The notes below the pieces were generated by a model. The model saw only the letters and a program-made list of their open reading frames with translations. It did no database searches and was not told the DNA's origin. Source: Curvibacter sp. (GTDB taxonomy: Bacteria; Pseudomonadota; Gammaproteobacteria; Burkholderiales; Burkholderiaceae_C). From it: DNA of 56,856 bases. The first letter of the stretch is position 1. Each line of letters begins with the position of its first letter. This document shows positions 1 to 10,240 of this stretch, piece by piece. The position numbers and the translations under genes are program-made. The stretch lies in the NCBI GenBank assembly GCA_003987795.1, contig RXJO01000169.1:1-56856 (forward strand), in the 5' to 3' direction.

Positions 1-346
1 GTCCCAATTGGGCGTTGTTACCCCATTCCGGGTGGGCATCCAGAGGCAGGTGGTAGGCCAACAGGCTGATGTCATGGGCCAGAAGCTTCTGCAGGCGCTG
101 CTTCATCCAGCCGGTGATGCGGCCATCCTGGCCGCGCCAGAACAGGCCGTGATGAACCAGGATGGCGTCAGCACCGGCGGCGATGGCTGCCTCGATGAGC
201 GCCAGGCTGGCGGTGACCCCGGACACCAGGTGACGAACCTGGGTGCCGCCCTCCACCTGCAGACCGTTGGGGCCATAGTCTTTGAAGCGCTCGGGTTGCA
301 GCAAGGCATCGCAGGCCTGCAGCAAGGTGTGTCGATCGGTACTCAT
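1..346 (-). CDS. Nif3-like dinuclear metal centre protein (partial, N-terminal part)
   Basis: The reverse strand from the ATG at 346 reads about 115 codons and leaves the window without a stop. The translation carries the Nif3/DUF34 signature: [11 protein letters not shown] near residues 23-33 and VHHGLFW near residues 64-70, whose histidines belong to the dinuclear metal site of the family. The biochemical role of Nif3 proteins is unsettled; GTP cyclohydrolase-like and metal-related functions have been proposed. The gene is divergent from the protease gene that starts at 484, with about 137 bases between them. The family call is firm; the function is open. Confidence 0.85.
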   Translation of the reverse strand, partial: MSTDRHTLLQACDALLQPERFKDYGPNGLQVEGGTQVRHLVSGVTASLALIEAAIAAGADAILVHHGLFWRGQDGRITGWMKQRLQKLLAHDISLLAYHLPLDAHPEWGNNAQLG

Positions 347-483
347 GGCCAGGATTGTCTCAGTTGCGGCCCGCCCAGGGCCGATGGCTTGGGCGACAAT
401 AGGCGATCAACACCACCGGATAGCCCGGCCCCCGCCCGCTCGAGCCTGGGCGGCTACCGCACGACATCCTCCGCACCCCGTTC

Positions 484-1635
484 ATGAAGCGCATCTGGCA
501 GCTCTTTTCCCAAACCGTCACCGTGGTGCTGGCCGCGTACTTCGTGGTGGCCACACTCCAACCTCAATGGCTGAACCGCGGCCCCCTGCGGGTGGGCAGC
601 ATGGGCGTCGCCCTGCTGGAGGCCCCACCGGCACCCGCTGGCAGCACGGCGCCGGGCAGTCTCAGTGGCGCCGCCAGCAAGGCCTCGCCCGCCGTGGTCA
701 GCATCAACACGAGCAAGATCAGCCGACAGCCTCGCAGCAGCGATCCCTGGTATCAGTTCTTTTTCGGTGACCAGAGCGCACCCCAGCAGCAAAGCGGCCT
801 GGGCAGTGGCGTGATCGTCAGCACTTCCGGCTACATCCTCACCAACAACCATGTGGTCGAGTCGGCCGACGAGATCGAAGTCACCCTGAACGACAGCCGC
901 ACCACCCAGGCCCGTGTGATCGGCACCGACCCGGACACCGATCTGGCGGTCCTGAAGATCGACGTGGACCGATTGCCCACGATCGTGCTGGGCAACTCGG
1001 ACACGCTGCAAGTCGGCGATCAGGTCCTGGCCATCGGCAATCCCTTCGGCGTCGGACAGACCGTCACCGGAGGCATCGTGAGCGCACTCGGTCGCAATCA
1101 GTTGGGCATCAACACCTTCGAAAACTTCATCCAGACCGATGCAGCCATCAACCCAGGCAATTCGGGCGGCGCACTCGTTGACGTGAATGGGCATCTGTTG
1201 GGCATCAATACCGCCATCTACTCGCGCTCCGGCGGCAGCATGGGCATCGGGTTCGCCATTCCGGTCTCCACCGCGCGCCAGGTGCTCGACAGCATCGTCA
1301 AGGATGGGCGCGTCACCCGAGGCTGGATCGGCGTGGAGCCTAACGAACTGTCCGCCGAGTTGGCCGAGACCTTCGGCATCCAGCCCGTGCCCGGCGTGAT
1401 CATCACCGGGGTGCTGCAGAACGGGCCGGCCGCCCAGGCCGGCATCCGCCCTGGCGATGTGATCGTCCAGGTGGCGGGCCAGCCCGTGCACAACGTGCCC
1501 GAGTTGCTGTCGCGCGTTTCAGGATTGACACCCGGCCAGGCAACCTCGTTCAGCTTGTTGCGCCAAGGCAAGAGCGTACAGACCGAGGTCACCCCGGGGG
1601 TGCGCCCCAAGGCACATCCCACGGCCCGGCGCTGA
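484..1635 (+). CDS. Membrane-anchored Do-like serine endoprotease with one PDZ domain (DegS/AlgW type)
   Basis: The 383-residue protein has an uncleaved-looking hydrophobic anchor at residues 8-25, a trypsin-like S1C domain and a single C-terminal PDZ domain. The catalytic triad is visible: His123 in TNNHVV, Asp153 in DPDTDLAVL and Ser227 in GNSGGAL. One PDZ and a membrane anchor match DegS/AlgW rather than the two-PDZ DegP/DegQ proteases. By family, it would cut misfolded or regulatory periplasmic proteins, possibly the anti-sigma factor of the envelope stress response; no such target gene is in the window. A terminator follows at 1683-1705. The ATG at 484 is the first in frame and has only a weak ribosome site. 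Confidence 0.88.
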   Translation: MKRIWQLFSQTVTVVLAAYFVVATLQPQWLNRGPLRVGSMGVALLEAPPAPAGSTAPGSLSGAASKASPAVVSINTSKISRQPRSSDPWYQFFFGDQSAPQQQSGLGSGVIVSTSGYILTNNHVVESADEIEVTLNDSRTTQARVIGTDPDTDLAVLKIDVDRLPTIVLGNSDTLQVGDQVLAIGNPFGVGQTVTGGIVSALGRNQLGINTFENFIQTDAAINPGNSGGALVDVNGHLLGINTAIYSRSGGSMGIGFAIPVSTARQVLDSIVKDGRVTRGWIGVEPNELSAELAETFGIQPVPGVIITGVLQNGPAAQAGIRPGDVIVQVAGQPVHNVPELLSRVSGLTPGQATSFSLLRQGKSVQTEVTPGVRPKAHPTARR

Positions 1636-1682
1636 ATCCCGGCCACCGCACAGACCAGACTCGCCACCCCAGCCATGACAAC

Positions 1683-1705
1683 GGGGCCCTCATCGGCCCC
1701 TTTTT
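1683..1705 (+). terminator. Rho-independent terminator after the Do-like protease
   Basis: A six-base-pair stem, GGGGCC with GGCCCC and a CTCATC loop, is followed directly by five T. It lies about 50 bases past the protease stop and faces tatC, which ends at 1758 on the other strand. There is no comparable T-run on the minus side. Confidence 0.75.
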
Positions 1706-1757
1706 GCTCTTTCATCGGCCGGCAAACTGCCTGCCGCCACCTTGGCGGTCAGCCCGA

Positions 1758-2549
1758 TCAGGACGCCGCCGGCTCATCTTCAGCGTCGGGCGCCTTGGTC
1801 GATCTGACAAAAGCCTGAGCTGCCAGAATGCCCACCTCGTACAAGCCGCCGACCACCCCGAGCAGGATCAGCATCGAGCCTGCGTCCGGCGGCGTGACCA
1901 GGGCCGTCCCCACCGCCGCAGCCACCCAGAAATAGCCCCGGTATTGGCGCAGTTGAGCGGTGCTGACCACCCCCATGCGAACCAGCAGGATCACGGCCAC
2001 AGGCACTTCGAAAGCCAGACCGAAGGCCAGGAACATGCCCAGCACAAAACTCAGGTACTCCTCGATGTCAGGCGCTGCCGTGATCGACTTCGGCGCAAAG
2101 CTCTGGATGAAGGAGAACACTTTGCCAAACACGAAGAAGTAGCAGAACGCCACCCCCACCAGGAACAGCACCGTGCTCGAGACGACCAGGGGCAGGACCA
2201 GTTTCTTCTCGTGCGAGTAGAGGCCGGGCGCCACAAAAGCCCAGACCTGGTAGAGCACATAGGGCAGCGCGATCAGGAAGGCCGCCATGAACAGGATCTT
2301 GATCGGCACCACAAAAGGCGACACGACATTGGTGGCGATCAGCGTGGCCCCCTTGGGCAGATAAGCCACCAAGGGCGCAGCCAGCAAGTCATAGAGCTCG
2401 CCAGCACCGGGATAGAAGGCCAGGGCCAACGCCACCAGCCCGACAGAGATCAAGGCACGCACCAGTCGGTCGCGCAGCTCCATCAGGTGCTGCACAAAGG
2501 GCTGCTCGGTGCCAGCCAGCTCGTCATCTTGTTGGGGGGATTCAGACAT
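1758..2549 (-). CDS. tatC: Twin-arginine translocase subunit TatC
   Basis: The 263-residue polytopic protein has the TatC pattern: an N-terminal cytoplasmic stretch with FVQHLMELRDRLVRAL, followed by about six hydrophobic segments. TatC recognises the twin-arginine signal of folded precursors, together with TatB, in the inner membrane. It is the last gene of the tatABC set and of the long minus-strand cluster. MsrP, encoded at 45370-46374, is a likely client because its signal contains RRQWLRQ. Length and motifs are normal for the family. Confidence 0.97.
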   Translation of the reverse strand: MSESPQQDDELAGTEQPFVQHLMELRDRLVRALISVGLVALALAFYPGAGELYDLLAAPLVAYLPKGATLIATNVVSPFVVPIKILFMAAFLIALPYVLYQVWAFVAPGLYSHEKKLVLPLVVSSTVLFLVGVAFCYFFVFGKVFSFIQSFAPKSITAAPDIEEYLSFVLGMFLAFGLAFEVPVAVILLVRMGVVSTAQLRQYRGYFWVAAAVGTALVTPPDAGSMLILLGVVGGLYEVGILAAQAFVRSTKAPDAEDEPAAS

Positions 2550-2638
2550 GGTGGTTGGTGAGGGGGAGGAGGACTCGCGGACCGCATTGCGGGCCGAGCG
2601 GACAATGGGGTGCGCCGGTCAAGTCGGCCGGCACGGGA

Positions 2639-3094
2639 TCAATTGAACTTGCGCGGGCGATACCGAGCCACCCGGGCCGCGCCAGACAATGCCTTGGTGC
2701 GGACGCCGCTGCGCGCTTTGTACCACTGGGGCGTGGCACCCCGCTTGAGACGCCAGTTCTTGCCGGGATGCCGGTAAACCGGAGCCGCCGGCTCCACCGA
2801 GCTCTCCAGCGCTGCGTCGGTGGTTTCACGCCAGCTTTCCTCGAACTCACGGGTGCTGGTGTGGATCGAGTTTTCCACGTCGCGCGCCGCACTCTCGACG
2901 GTGTCCTTCATCTTGCGGAGCTCGTCGAGCTCCATCGAGCGATTGACCTCGGCCTTGACGTCGTTCACATAGCGCTGGGCCTTGCCCAGCAAGGTGCCCA
3001 CCGTTCGGGCCACGCGTGGCAGCTTCTCGGGGCCGATGACGATCAAAGCCACCGCGCCGATCAGCGCCATTTTCGAAATGCCAAGATCAATCAT
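2639..3094 (-). CDS. tatB: Sec-independent translocase protein TatB
   Basis: This 151-residue protein starts with the TatB hallmark [21 protein letters not shown], one membrane helix followed by GPEKLP and a long amphipathic, charged region. TatB pairs with TatC in the receptor complex of the Tat pathway. The Glu in the helix-flanking GPEKLP segment and the longer polar tail separate it from TatA. It sits between tatA and tatC with gaps of about 90 bases. The Arg- and Pro-rich C-terminal third is low-complexity. Confidence 0.96.
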   Translation of the reverse strand: MIDLGISKMALIGAVALIVIGPEKLPRVARTVGTLLGKAQRYVNDVKAEVNRSMELDELRKMKDTVESAARDVENSIHTSTREFEESWRETTDAALESSVEPAAPVYRHPGKNWRLKRGATPQWYKARSGVRTKALSGAARVARYRPRKFN

Positions 3095-3189
3095 GAGAGG
3101 TCAGTCCATTCATAAGCGGCGCAGTCTGCCGCAAGGCCGCACGCGGCCTGCAGACAGGCCCGGGAAATCCCACGGCCTGCGCCTGTGAC

Positions 3190-3435
3190 TCAGGACTTGG
3201 TCTTGGCTTCGACGTCGATGGTGGTCTTTTCTGCAGCGCCTTGGGCCACTTGGGCGGCGGGTGCTGCAGCGGCGGGTTGAGCCGCCTCAGAGGTGCCCCC
3301 CTCCTTCATGCCATCCTTGAAACCCTTCACGGCGCCCCCCAGATCGGAGCCGATGTTCTTGAGCTTCTTGGTGCCGAACACCATCACGACGATCAACAGC
3401 ACGATCAACCAGTGCCAAATAGAAAACGAACCCAT
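3190..3435 (-). CDS. tatA: Sec-independent translocase pore protein TatA
   Basis: The protein has 81 residues. A single hydrophobic helix ([15 protein letters not shown]) is followed by the conserved FGTKKL turn, an amphipathic helix with [18 protein letters not shown], and an Ala-rich tail. TatA oligomerises to form the passage for folded proteins once TatBC has bound a substrate. It is the first of tatA-tatB-tatC, downstream of the HIT-family gene. Confidence 0.96.
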   Translation of the reverse strand: MGSFSIWHWLIVLLIVVMVFGTKKLKNIGSDLGGAVKGFKDGMKEGGTSEAAQPAAAAPAAQVAQGAAEKTTIDVEAKTKS

Positions 3436-3505
3436 GGATTTCTCCTGAAGAATTGACTGGATTTTAGACGCCGACGGCCAGACCCTGGACGCTGAGGCTC
3501 AAGTA

Positions 3506-3865
3506 TCAACCTCGCAACCAGGGCCGAGGACCGCCCATGACATGGACATGGAGATGATGCACCTCTTGCCCACCCTCGGCGCCCGTGTTGGTCACGATTC
3601 GGAACCCGCCCTGCGGATAGGGGTTGCAACCCTGCTCCAGCGCCAGCTTGGGCGCCAGCGTCATGATCTTACCCAGCAGTGAAGCATGTTCCGGGCCCAC
3701 ATGCGCCATCGATGGGATGTGCAACTTGGGAATGATCAGAAAGTGGACTGGCGCCCAAGGCGCGATGTCGTGAAACGCGAACAGGTCCTCATCCTCAAAA
3801 ACCTTGCGTGAGGGGATCTGACCCGCAACGATCTTGCAGAAAATGCAATTGGCATCCACCGACAT
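3506..3865 (-). CDS. hinT: HIT-family nucleotide hydrolase (HinT-like)
   Basis: This 119-residue protein carries the histidine triad HHLHVHVMGG close to its C-terminus and CIFCKIVAGQIPS near its start, as in HinT. HinT enzymes hydrolyse purine nucleoside phosphoramidates and aminoacyl-adenylates. A longer reading frame exists upstream, but the ATG at 3865 is preceded by GGAG at a normal spacing of seven bases and matches the family start. It lies between hisE and tatA, its usual place in Burkholderiales. Confidence 0.94.
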   Translation of the reverse strand: MSVDANCIFCKIVAGQIPSRKVFEDEDLFAFHDIAPWAPVHFLIIPKLHIPSMAHVGPEHASLLGKIMTLAPKLALEQGCNPYPQGGFRIVTNTGAEGGQEVHHLHVHVMGGPRPWLRG

Positions 3866-4020
3866 CCGAACACTCCATGGGTTGCTGGAGATCACCTGCA
3901 ACCGGTTGAGCCCCCGGCGACACGGTGATTTCCTCAAAAAATGCCCACCGACCAGCGAGGCCGAGAGCGGAAAAACACTCACTGGCCAGTCGGGGCCCAA
4001 ACTCAGGCCCCAGGCCGGCT

Positions 4021-4389
4021 TCAGACCTGACCAGACTCGCGGGACTGGACCTTGCGCAAGGCCTTTTCCTCGATACCGCTGATCCCCTCGCGGCGCTCGA
4101 GCTCGGCAATCACATCCAGGGGCGACAGCTCATAGTGGGCCAACGCGATCATCGTGTGAAACCAAAGGTCGGCCACCTCGTAGACGATCTTGCTGCGATC
4201 GCCGCCATGATCCGCATCCTTGGCGGCCATCACGGTCTCAGTCGCCTCTTCGCCGATCTTCTTGAGGAAGGCGTCGGGGCCCTTGTGCAGCAGGCGCGCC
4301 ACATAGCTTTTGTCCGGATCGCCCCCCAGGGCGGGCTTGCGGCTTTCAATCACCGCAGCCAGGCGGGCCAGGGAATCATTGGAACTCAT
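4021..4389 (-). CDS. hisE: Phosphoribosyl-ATP pyrophosphatase HisE
   Basis: HisE catalyses the second step of histidine synthesis, phosphoribosyl-ATP to phosphoribosyl-AMP. The 122-residue protein shows the all-alpha MazG-like pattern with [16 protein letters not shown] and [10 protein letters not shown], which hold the metal-binding acidic residues. I chose the ATG at 4389 ([10 protein letters not shown]); a GTG at 4404 overlaps the hisI stop as GTGA and would add five residues. HisE and HisI are separate proteins here, not the fused HisIE of enterobacteria. Confidence 0.93.
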   Translation of the reverse strand: MSSNDSLARLAAVIESRKPALGGDPDKSYVARLLHKGPDAFLKKIGEEATETVMAAKDADHGGDRSKIVYEVADLWFHTMIALAHYELSPLDVIAELERREGISGIEEKALRKVQSRESGQV

Positions 4390-4400
4390 GGGTACGCACG

Positions 4401-4796
4401 TCACTTGTAAATGGATTCAGGGTCTTTCAGCACGGGATCGACCGCCGTCCAACCCGCCTTGCCGGCATCGTATTGCTGGAAGAAACAGCTGTGGCGCCCG
4501 GTGTGGCAGGCAATGCCAGGCTCATGGCCTTGCTGCGTGACCTTGAGCAGCACCACATCGTTGTCGCAATCGAGGCGGATGTCGTGCACGGTCTGAACGT
4601 GACCCGACTCTTCACCCTTGAACCACAGACGCTGGCGAGAGCGGCTGTAATACACCGCACGACCCAATTCGGCCGTCTTCTGCAAGGCTTCGCGGTTCAT
4701 CCAGGCGAACATCAGCACATCATTGCTGCCCTGCTCCTGGGCAATCACAGGCACCAGCCCTTGGGCATCCCATTTGACTTCATCTAACCAGTTCAT
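4401..4796 (-). CDS. hisI: Phosphoribosyl-AMP cyclohydrolase HisI
   Basis: HisI opens the adenine ring of phosphoribosyl-AMP, the third step of histidine synthesis. The 131-residue protein contains the zinc and magnesium site residues in [13 protein letters not shown] and [10 protein letters not shown], both typical of the family. I prefer the ATG at 4796 ([10 protein letters not shown]); another in-frame ATG at 4805 adds MEP. It lies 66 bases after hisF and is followed by hisE. Confidence 0.95.
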   Translation of the reverse strand: MNWLDEVKWDAQGLVPVIAQEQGSNDVLMFAWMNREALQKTAELGRAVYYSRSRQRLWFKGEESGHVQTVHDIRLDCDNDVVLLKVTQQGHEPGIACHTGRHSCFFQQYDAGKAGWTAVDPVLKDPESIYK

Positions 4797-4862
4797 AGGT
4801 TCCATTGTCGGTCATTTGGAAGACCCGCCCTGAACGGGCAGAGCGTGAGACCGCCACCGATC

Positions 4863-5642
4863 TCAAAGACGCACCGGGATGCCGCGCTCAGCCATGCGTT
4901 GCTTGGCCTGGGCGACGGTGTACTCACCGTAGTGGAAGATGCTGGCCGCCAGCACCGCGTCGGCACCGCCTTGCTGCACGCCATCGGCCAGGTGATCCAG
5001 ATTGCCCACCCCACCGGAGGCGATGACCGGCACACTGACAGCGTCGGCCACCGCACGGGTCAGCGCCAGGTCGAAGCCGGCCTTGGTGCCATCCCGGTCC
5101 ATGCTGGTCAGGAGGATTTCACCTGCGCCGCGACGGGCCATCTCGCTGGCCCAGGCCACGGCGTCCAGGCCCGTGTTCTTGCGCCCGCCATGGCTGTAGA
5201 CATCCCAGCCCTCACCACGGGCCTGCAGATCCTCGCCGTGTCGACGCTTGGCATCGATGGCCACCACAATGCACTGCGCACCATACCGGGCCGAGGCATC
5301 GCTGATGACCTGCGGATTGGCGATGGCCGCCGAGTTGAAACTGGTCTTGTCGGCTCCTGCATTGAGCAGACGACGCACATCTTCCACCGTGCGCACCCCG
5401 CCACCGACAGTGAGCGGAATGAACACCTGGGAGGCCACCGCCTCGATGATGTGCAAAATCAGATCACGTCCATCGCTGGTGGCGGTGATGTCCAGAAAGG
5501 TGAGCTCGTCGGCGCCCTGCTCGTTGTAACGGGCGGCGATCTCCACCGGGTCCCCTGCATCGCGCAGTTCGACAAAGTTGACGCCTTTGACGACCCGACC
5601 CCCGGTGACGTCCAGGCAAGGGATGATGCGCTTGGCCAGCAT
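4863..5642 (-). CDS. hisF: Imidazole glycerol phosphate synthase, cyclase subunit HisF
   Basis: HisF is the (beta/alpha)8-barrel cyclase that uses ammonia from HisH to form imidazole glycerol phosphate and AICAR. The 259-residue protein begins [12 protein letters not shown] with the catalytic Asp at residue 11 and has VVAIDAK with the second catalytic Asp near residue 130. Its ATG overlaps the hisA stop by one base (TGATG), which suggests translational coupling. The length is standard. Confidence 0.98.
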   Translation of the reverse strand: MLAKRIIPCLDVTGGRVVKGVNFVELRDAGDPVEIAARYNEQGADELTFLDITATSDGRDLILHIIEAVASQVFIPLTVGGGVRTVEDVRRLLNAGADKTSFNSAAIANPQVISDASARYGAQCIVVAIDAKRRHGEDLQARGEGWDVYSHGGRKNTGLDAVAWASEMARRGAGEILLTSMDRDGTKAGFDLALTRAVADAVSVPVIASGGVGNLDHLADGVQQGGADAVLAASIFHYGEYTVAQAKQRMAERGIPVRL

Positions 5643-6388
5643 CAGTCGAGTCCGTTCAGTTCGTCAGCACGGGCCTGCGCAGCTGCAAAGTCGAGATCCC
5701 CCGAATAGATCGCCCGACCACAGATCACGCCCTCGACGCCTTCATCCTGCACGGCGCACAGTTGCTCGATATCAGCCATATTGGACAGGCCACCCGAGGC
5801 GATGACCGGGATGGTCAGGGCCTGCGCCAACTTCACGGTGGCATCGATGTTGATGCCCGAGAGCATGCCATCGCGGCCAATGTCGGTGTAGATGATGGAT
5901 TCGACGCCCCAGTCCTCGAACTTCTTGGCGAGGTCGACCACCTCGTGGCCGGTGAGCTTGCTCCAGCCATCGGTAGCCACCTTGCCATCCTTGGCATCCA
6001 GACCCACGATGATGTGGCCGCCAAAGGCGGTGCAGGCGTCTTTCAGAAAACCGGGGTTCTTGACGGCCGCGGTGCCGATGATCACGTAGCGCAGTCCACC
6101 GTCGATGTATTTTTCGATGGTGTCCAGATCGCGGATGCCGCCGCCCAGTTGGACCGGAATGTCGTCACCGACGGCCTTGAGGATGGACTTGATGGCCGAG
6201 TAGTTCTGCGGCTTGCCGGCAAAGGCGCCATTGAGGTCGACCAGATGGAGGCGGCGGGCGCCCTTGTTGACCCAGTTCAGGGCCATGGCAGCAGGGTCTT
6301 CACCAAAAGTGGTGGCCTGGTCCATGTCACCTTGCTTGAGGCGCACGCAGTGGCCGTCTTTGAGATCGATCGCGGGAATGAGTTGCAT
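5642..6388 (-). CDS. hisA: ProFAR isomerase HisA
   Basis: This is the 248-residue barrel isomerase that converts ProFAR to PRFAR, the substrate of HisF/HisH. It opens with [21 protein letters not shown], with catalytic Asp8, and carries [10 protein letters not shown] with the second catalytic Asp. The two-phosphate-site barrel is closely related to HisF, the adjacent downstream gene, as expected from the ancient duplication behind both enzymes. Confidence 0.98.
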   Translation of the reverse strand: MQLIPAIDLKDGHCVRLKQGDMDQATTFGEDPAAMALNWVNKGARRLHLVDLNGAFAGKPQNYSAIKSILKAVGDDIPVQLGGGIRDLDTIEKYIDGGLRYVIIGTAAVKNPGFLKDACTAFGGHIIVGLDAKDGKVATDGWSKLTGHEVVDLAKKFEDWGVESIIYTDIGRDGMLSGINIDATVKLAQALTIPVIASGGLSNMADIEQLCAVQDEGVEGVICGRAIYSGDLDFAAAQARADELNGLD

Positions 6389-6422
6389 GGTGCTGTGAGC
6401 AGCGAATGGTGCAGCGGAGAGG

Positions 6423-7079
6423 TCAGGGATTCCAGTGAAGGAAGTTGTGGTAAAGCGTCAAGCCGTGACTTGCGCTCTTTTCGGGATGGAACTGGGTGGC
6501 AAAAATATTATCGCGGGCAATCGCTGCGGTAAAGCGCCCGCCGTAATCCGCCTCGCCCACACTGTGGCGCCCGTCGGACGGACGTGCATAGAAACTGTGC
6601 ACGAAATAGAAATAACTATTGTCAGGCACATCGGCCCACAAAACGTGCGGCTGCGTCTGGGCCACCTGGTTCCAGCCCATCTGGGGCACCTTGTAGCGGC
6701 TGCCGTCCGGCTGCAAACGCCCAGCCAGGTCGAACTTGACCACCTCGCCATGGATCAGGCCCAGGCCGGGGGTATCGCCCTCGGCGCTGTGGTCGAGCAG
6801 CATCTGCATGCCCACACACACGCCGAACAGCGGCTTGGTGGCGGCCGCCTCCAGCACGGACTCCAGCAGGCCCGATTCGCGCAGCTCGCGCATGCAGTCG
6901 GGCATGGCGCCCTGTCCGGGCAGCACCACGCGGGTGGCAGCGCGCACCTCTTCGGGGCGCGAGGTGATGATCACCTTCACGCCGGCACGATCGGCTGCGG
7001 CCTGCACGGCCTGCGACACCGAGCGGAGATTGCCCATGCCGTAGTCGACGACGGCCACGGTATTAGCGACTGGATTCAT
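6423..7079 (-). CDS. hisH: Imidazole glycerol phosphate synthase, glutaminase subunit HisH
   Basis: HisH supplies ammonia from glutamine to HisF. The 218-residue class I amidotransferase contains the nucleophile motif GVCVGMQML (Cys near residue 87) and the His/Glu pair in [10 protein letters not shown] near the C-terminus. [12 protein letters not shown] near the N-terminus is also typical. It lies between hisB and hisA with short gaps, so it is very likely cotranscribed. Confidence 0.97.
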   Translation of the reverse strand: MNPVANTVAVVDYGMGNLRSVSQAVQAAADRAGVKVIITSRPEEVRAATRVVLPGQGAMPDCMRELRESGLLESVLEAAATKPLFGVCVGMQMLLDHSAEGDTPGLGLIHGEVVKFDLAGRLQPDGSRYKVPQMGWNQVAQTQPHVLWADVPDNSYFYFVHSFYARPSDGRHSVGEADYGGRFTAAIARDNIFATQFHPEKSASHGLTLYHNFLHWNP

Positions 7080-7141
7080 GACTCAATTTCTTTGACAAGG
7101 AGAAGGCTGCGGCATTTCAGGCCCGCAACCCGATCATCACA

Positions 7142-7765
7142 TCAGAGCGAACCCTTGGTGGAGGGAATCACGCCGGCCGAGCGGGGGTCCAGCTCCAGTG
7201 CCGAGCGCACCGCCCGGGCGAAGGCCTTGAAGATGGTTTCGCACTGGTGGTGGGCATTGACCCCCTTGAGGTTGTCAATGTGCAGGGTCACGCCGGCATG
7301 GTTGACAAAGCCCTGGAAAAACTCGAAAGCCAACTGAGTGTCGAAGGCACCGATCATGCCACTGGTGAACTTCACATCCATGTGCAGACCGGGGCGACCC
7401 GAAAAATCGACCACCACACGTGACAGGGCCTCATCCAGGGGGACGTAGGCATGGCCATAGCGACGGATGCCCTTTTTATCGCCCACCGCACGGGCGAAGG
7501 CCTGCCCCAAGGTGATGCCGACATCCTCCACCGTGTGATGACCGTCGATGTGCAGGTCGCCCCCGCAATCGATGTCGAGGTCGATCAGGCCGTGGCGGGC
7601 GATCTGATCGAGCATGTGGTCGAAGAAACCGATGCCGGTGTTGAGCTTGGACAGCCCCGTGCCGTCCAGGTTGACGCTCGCACGGATGCGCGTCTCGGCG
7701 GTATTTCGGGTGACTTCGGCGATGCGCTCGCTGGAGGCGGCAGGGACAAGGGCGGAGGAGGTCAT
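7142..7765 (-). CDS. hisB: Imidazoleglycerol-phosphate dehydratase HisB
   Basis: The 207-residue protein is the monofunctional dehydratase; no histidinol-phosphatase domain is fused to it, unlike enterobacterial HisB. Two manganese-binding motifs are visible, [11 protein letters not shown] and NAHHQCE, plus [12 protein letters not shown]. Its ATG overlaps the stop of hisC by four bases (ATGA). The separate histidinol-phosphate phosphatase needed for the pathway is not in the window. Confidence 0.98.
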   Translation of the reverse strand: MTSSALVPAASSERIAEVTRNTAETRIRASVNLDGTGLSKLNTGIGFFDHMLDQIARHGLIDLDIDCGGDLHIDGHHTVEDVGITLGQAFARAVGDKKGIRRYGHAYVPLDEALSRVVVDFSGRPGLHMDVKFTSGMIGAFDTQLAFEFFQGFVNHAGVTLHIDNLKGVNAHHQCETIFKAFARAVRSALELDPRSAGVIPSTKGSL

Positions 7766-8868
7766 AAGGAGGCCTGGAAAGCCGCCAGCATGCGGGCGTT
7801 GTCGTCGGCAGAACCGACCGTCAGACGCAGGCAGTTGGCCAGCAAAGAGTGCATTTTAGAAACGTTCTTGATCAAAACGCCGCGGGAGCGCATGCCTTCA
7901 AAGGTTTTGAGTGCATCGGGCACCCGCACCAGGATCATGTTGGCATCGCTGTCCCAGGCCCGTACGCCCGGCAGGCCACGCAATGCTGAGAGCAGCAGAC
8001 CGCGCTCGCGGCGCAGCGTGGCGGCCTGCTCGGCGAAGACCTCCGCGTGCTCCAGGGCGAACAGCGCGCACTCGCAGTTGAGCACACTGATGTTGTAAGG
8101 CGGACGCACCTTGTCGATTTCAGCGATCAACTCGGTGCGCCCCATCATGTAGCCGAGCCGGATGCCGGCCAGACCGAACTTGCTCAGGGTTCGCATCAAC
8201 AGCACGTGGGCATTGGCCTCGGGATTCGCCGTGATCTCGCTGAGCCAGCTGTGGCTGGCAAAGGGTTGGTAGGCCTCGTCCATGACCACCAGACCGCCCT
8301 GCTCACCGACCGCCGCGATCAGACGCCGGATGACTTCAGCATCCCAGAGGTTGGCCGTGGGGTTGTTGGGATAAGCCAGGTAAGTGATGGTGGGCCGGTG
8401 CTCGGCAATGGCCGCCAGCATCGCGGCTTCATCGAGTTCGAAATCGGCCGTCAACGACACGCCGACAAAGCGCAGGCCCTGCAACTGGGCACTCATGGCA
8501 TACATGACAAAGCCCGGCAAGGGGGCCAGGATGGTGGCCCCCGGCGCGTCGCAGGCCAGGGCCAGCAGCGAGATCAATTCGTCCGAGCCATTGCCCAGCA
8601 TCAGGGAATGGCCCTTAGGCAGGCCCACATGAAGGGCCAGCGCGTCTTTGAGGTCATTGACGCGTTCGCCCGGGTAACGGTTGATCGCCAGGCCGCCCAG
8701 TCGCTGCCCCAGCGCGGTCTGCAACGGCTCGGGCAGGCTGAAGGGGTTCTCCATGGCATCCAGTTTGAGCAGGCCGCGAGCGTCCTGCACTGCATAGGCA
8801 TGCATGGACTGCACGTCCTGACGGATGTTGGCCAGGGCGCGGGCAAGTGGGGTCGTGTTGGCAGTCAT
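7762..8868 (-). CDS. hisC: Histidinol-phosphate aminotransferase HisC
   Basis: HisC is a PLP-dependent class I/II aminotransferase converting imidazole acetol phosphate to histidinol phosphate. The 368-residue form shows [31 protein letters not shown] and [15 protein letters not shown], whose Lys forms the internal aldimine. I start it at the ATG at 8868 ([10 protein letters not shown]), four bases after hisD; an upstream frame to 8934 lies inside hisD and lacks family similarity. Confidence 0.97.
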   Translation of the reverse strand: MTANTTPLARALANIRQDVQSMHAYAVQDARGLLKLDAMENPFSLPEPLQTALGQRLGGLAINRYPGERVNDLKDALALHVGLPKGHSLMLGNGSDELISLLALACDAPGATILAPLPGFVMYAMSAQLQGLRFVGVSLTADFELDEAAMLAAIAEHRPTITYLAYPNNPTANLWDAEVIRRLIAAVGEQGGLVVMDEAYQPFASHSWLSEITANPEANAHVLLMRTLSKFGLAGIRLGYMMGRTELIAEIDKVRPPYNISVLNCECALFALEHAEVFAEQAATLRRERGLLLSALRGLPGVRAWDSDANMILVRVPDALKTFEGMRSRGVLIKNVSKMHSLLANCLRLTVGSADDNARMLAAFQASL

Positions 8869-8872
8869 GGGA

Positions 8873-10201
8873 TCAGGCTCGGGGGGTCTTGAGGCGCATC
8901 TCGGCCGCTTGGGCATGGGCCTGAAGCCCCTCACCGTAGGCCAGCTCGGCCGCGATCAAGCCCAGGGTCTGGGCGCCAGCCTCGCTCACCTCGATCAGGC
9001 TGCTGCGCTTCTGGAAATCGTACACGCCCAGGGGCGAACTGAATCGTGCCGTGCCACTGGTGGGCAGCACGTGGTTCGGCCCTGCGCAATAGTCGCCCAG
9101 CGATTCGCTGGTGAAGGCGCCCAGGAAGATGGCGCCGGCGTGCTTGAGCAAGGGCTCCCAGCGATGGGGCTCGCGGCTCGACACTTCGAGGTGCTCGGGC
9201 GCGATGCGATTGCTGATGGCGCAGGCTTCCTCCATGCTGCGGGTGTGGATGAGGGCACCCCGATCACTCAGCGACTTGGCAATGATGGCCGCACGCGGCA
9301 TGGTCGGCAGCAGGCGATCGATCTCCCGCTGCACCGCCTCGATGTAGTTGGCGTCAGGGCACAGCAGGATGCTTTGCGCCAGTTCGTCGTGCTCAGCCTG
9401 GCTGAACAGGTCCATGGCCACCCAATCAGGCGGGGTGGAGCCGTCGGCCAGCACCAGGATTTCACTGGGGCCGGCGATCATGTCGATGCCCACCGTGCCG
9501 AAAACCCGCTTCTTGGCACTGGCGACATAGGCATTGCCCGGGCCGGTGATCTTGTCGACCTTGGGCACCGTCGCGGTGCCATAGGCCAGGGCGGCCACGG
9601 CCTGGGCACCCCCCAGCGTGAACGCACGGGTGACGCCGGCCACATAGGCGGCCGCCAGCACCAGAGGGTTCTTTTCGCCCTTGGGCGTGGGCACCACCAT
9701 GATGATCTCGCCCACCCCGGCCACGTGGGCCGGGATCGCATTCATCAGCACACTCGACGGATAGGCCGCCTTGCCGCCGGGCACGTAGATGCCGACGCGG
9801 TCCAGGGGCGTGACCTTCTGCCCCAGCAGGGTTCCGTCCTCGTCACGGTAGCTCCAGCTCTCGCCCGAGGCCTTCTTCTGCGCCTCGTGGTAGCTGCGCA
9901 CGCGGCGGGCCGCCTGCTCCAAGGCCTGTCGCTGCACCGCGGGCAGTCCGTCGAAGGCGGCCTTCAGCTCGGCCTGGGTCAACTCAAGGGCGCCCATGCC
10001 TGCCACGGCAAGGCCGTCGAAGCGCTGGGTGTATTCGAGCACGGCCGCATCACCGCGTTGCTGCACATCGGCCAGGATGTCGGCCACGCGCTGCTCGATC
10101 GCGGCATCGGTATCGGCAGACCAGTGCAAGCGAGCCTTGAAATCGGCCTCGAAAGTGGCCGATTCGGTCGACAGGCGAAGGGGGACGGCTTGCAGGGTCA
10201 T
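8873..10201 (-). CDS. hisD: Histidinol dehydrogenase HisD
   Basis: HisD carries out the final two NAD-dependent oxidations from histidinol to histidine. The protein has 442 residues. Visible features are the zinc-site and catalytic stretches [21 protein letters not shown] (acid-base Glu/His) and [20 protein letters not shown]. It lies between hisG (39-base gap) and hisC (four-base gap) and is clearly part of the histidine operon. Confidence 0.98.
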   Translation of the reverse strand: MTLQAVPLRLSTESATFEADFKARLHWSADTDAAIEQRVADILADVQQRGDAAVLEYTQRFDGLAVAGMGALELTQAELKAAFDGLPAVQRQALEQAARRVRSYHEAQKKASGESWSYRDEDGTLLGQKVTPLDRVGIYVPGGKAAYPSSVLMNAIPAHVAGVGEIIMVVPTPKGEKNPLVLAAAYVAGVTRAFTLGGAQAVAALAYGTATVPKVDKITGPGNAYVASAKKRVFGTVGIDMIAGPSEILVLADGSTPPDWVAMDLFSQAEHDELAQSILLCPDANYIEAVQREIDRLLPTMPRAAIIAKSLSDRGALIHTRSMEEACAISNRIAPEHLEVSSREPHRWEPLLKHAGAIFLGAFTSESLGDYCAGPNHVLPTSGTARFSSPLGVYDFQKRSSLIEVSEAGAQTLGLIAAELAYGEGLQAHAQAAEMRLKTPRA

Positions 10202-10240
10202 GGGGAGGGGCTCCGGGACGAGGGGTTCTTCTTCAAAGGA

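Noticed and set aside
454-1491. A 345-codon minus-strand frame opposite the Do-like protease
   Set aside because: The sense frame has the catalytic triad and PDZ domain; the antisense frame is an Ala/Gly/His-rich shadow.
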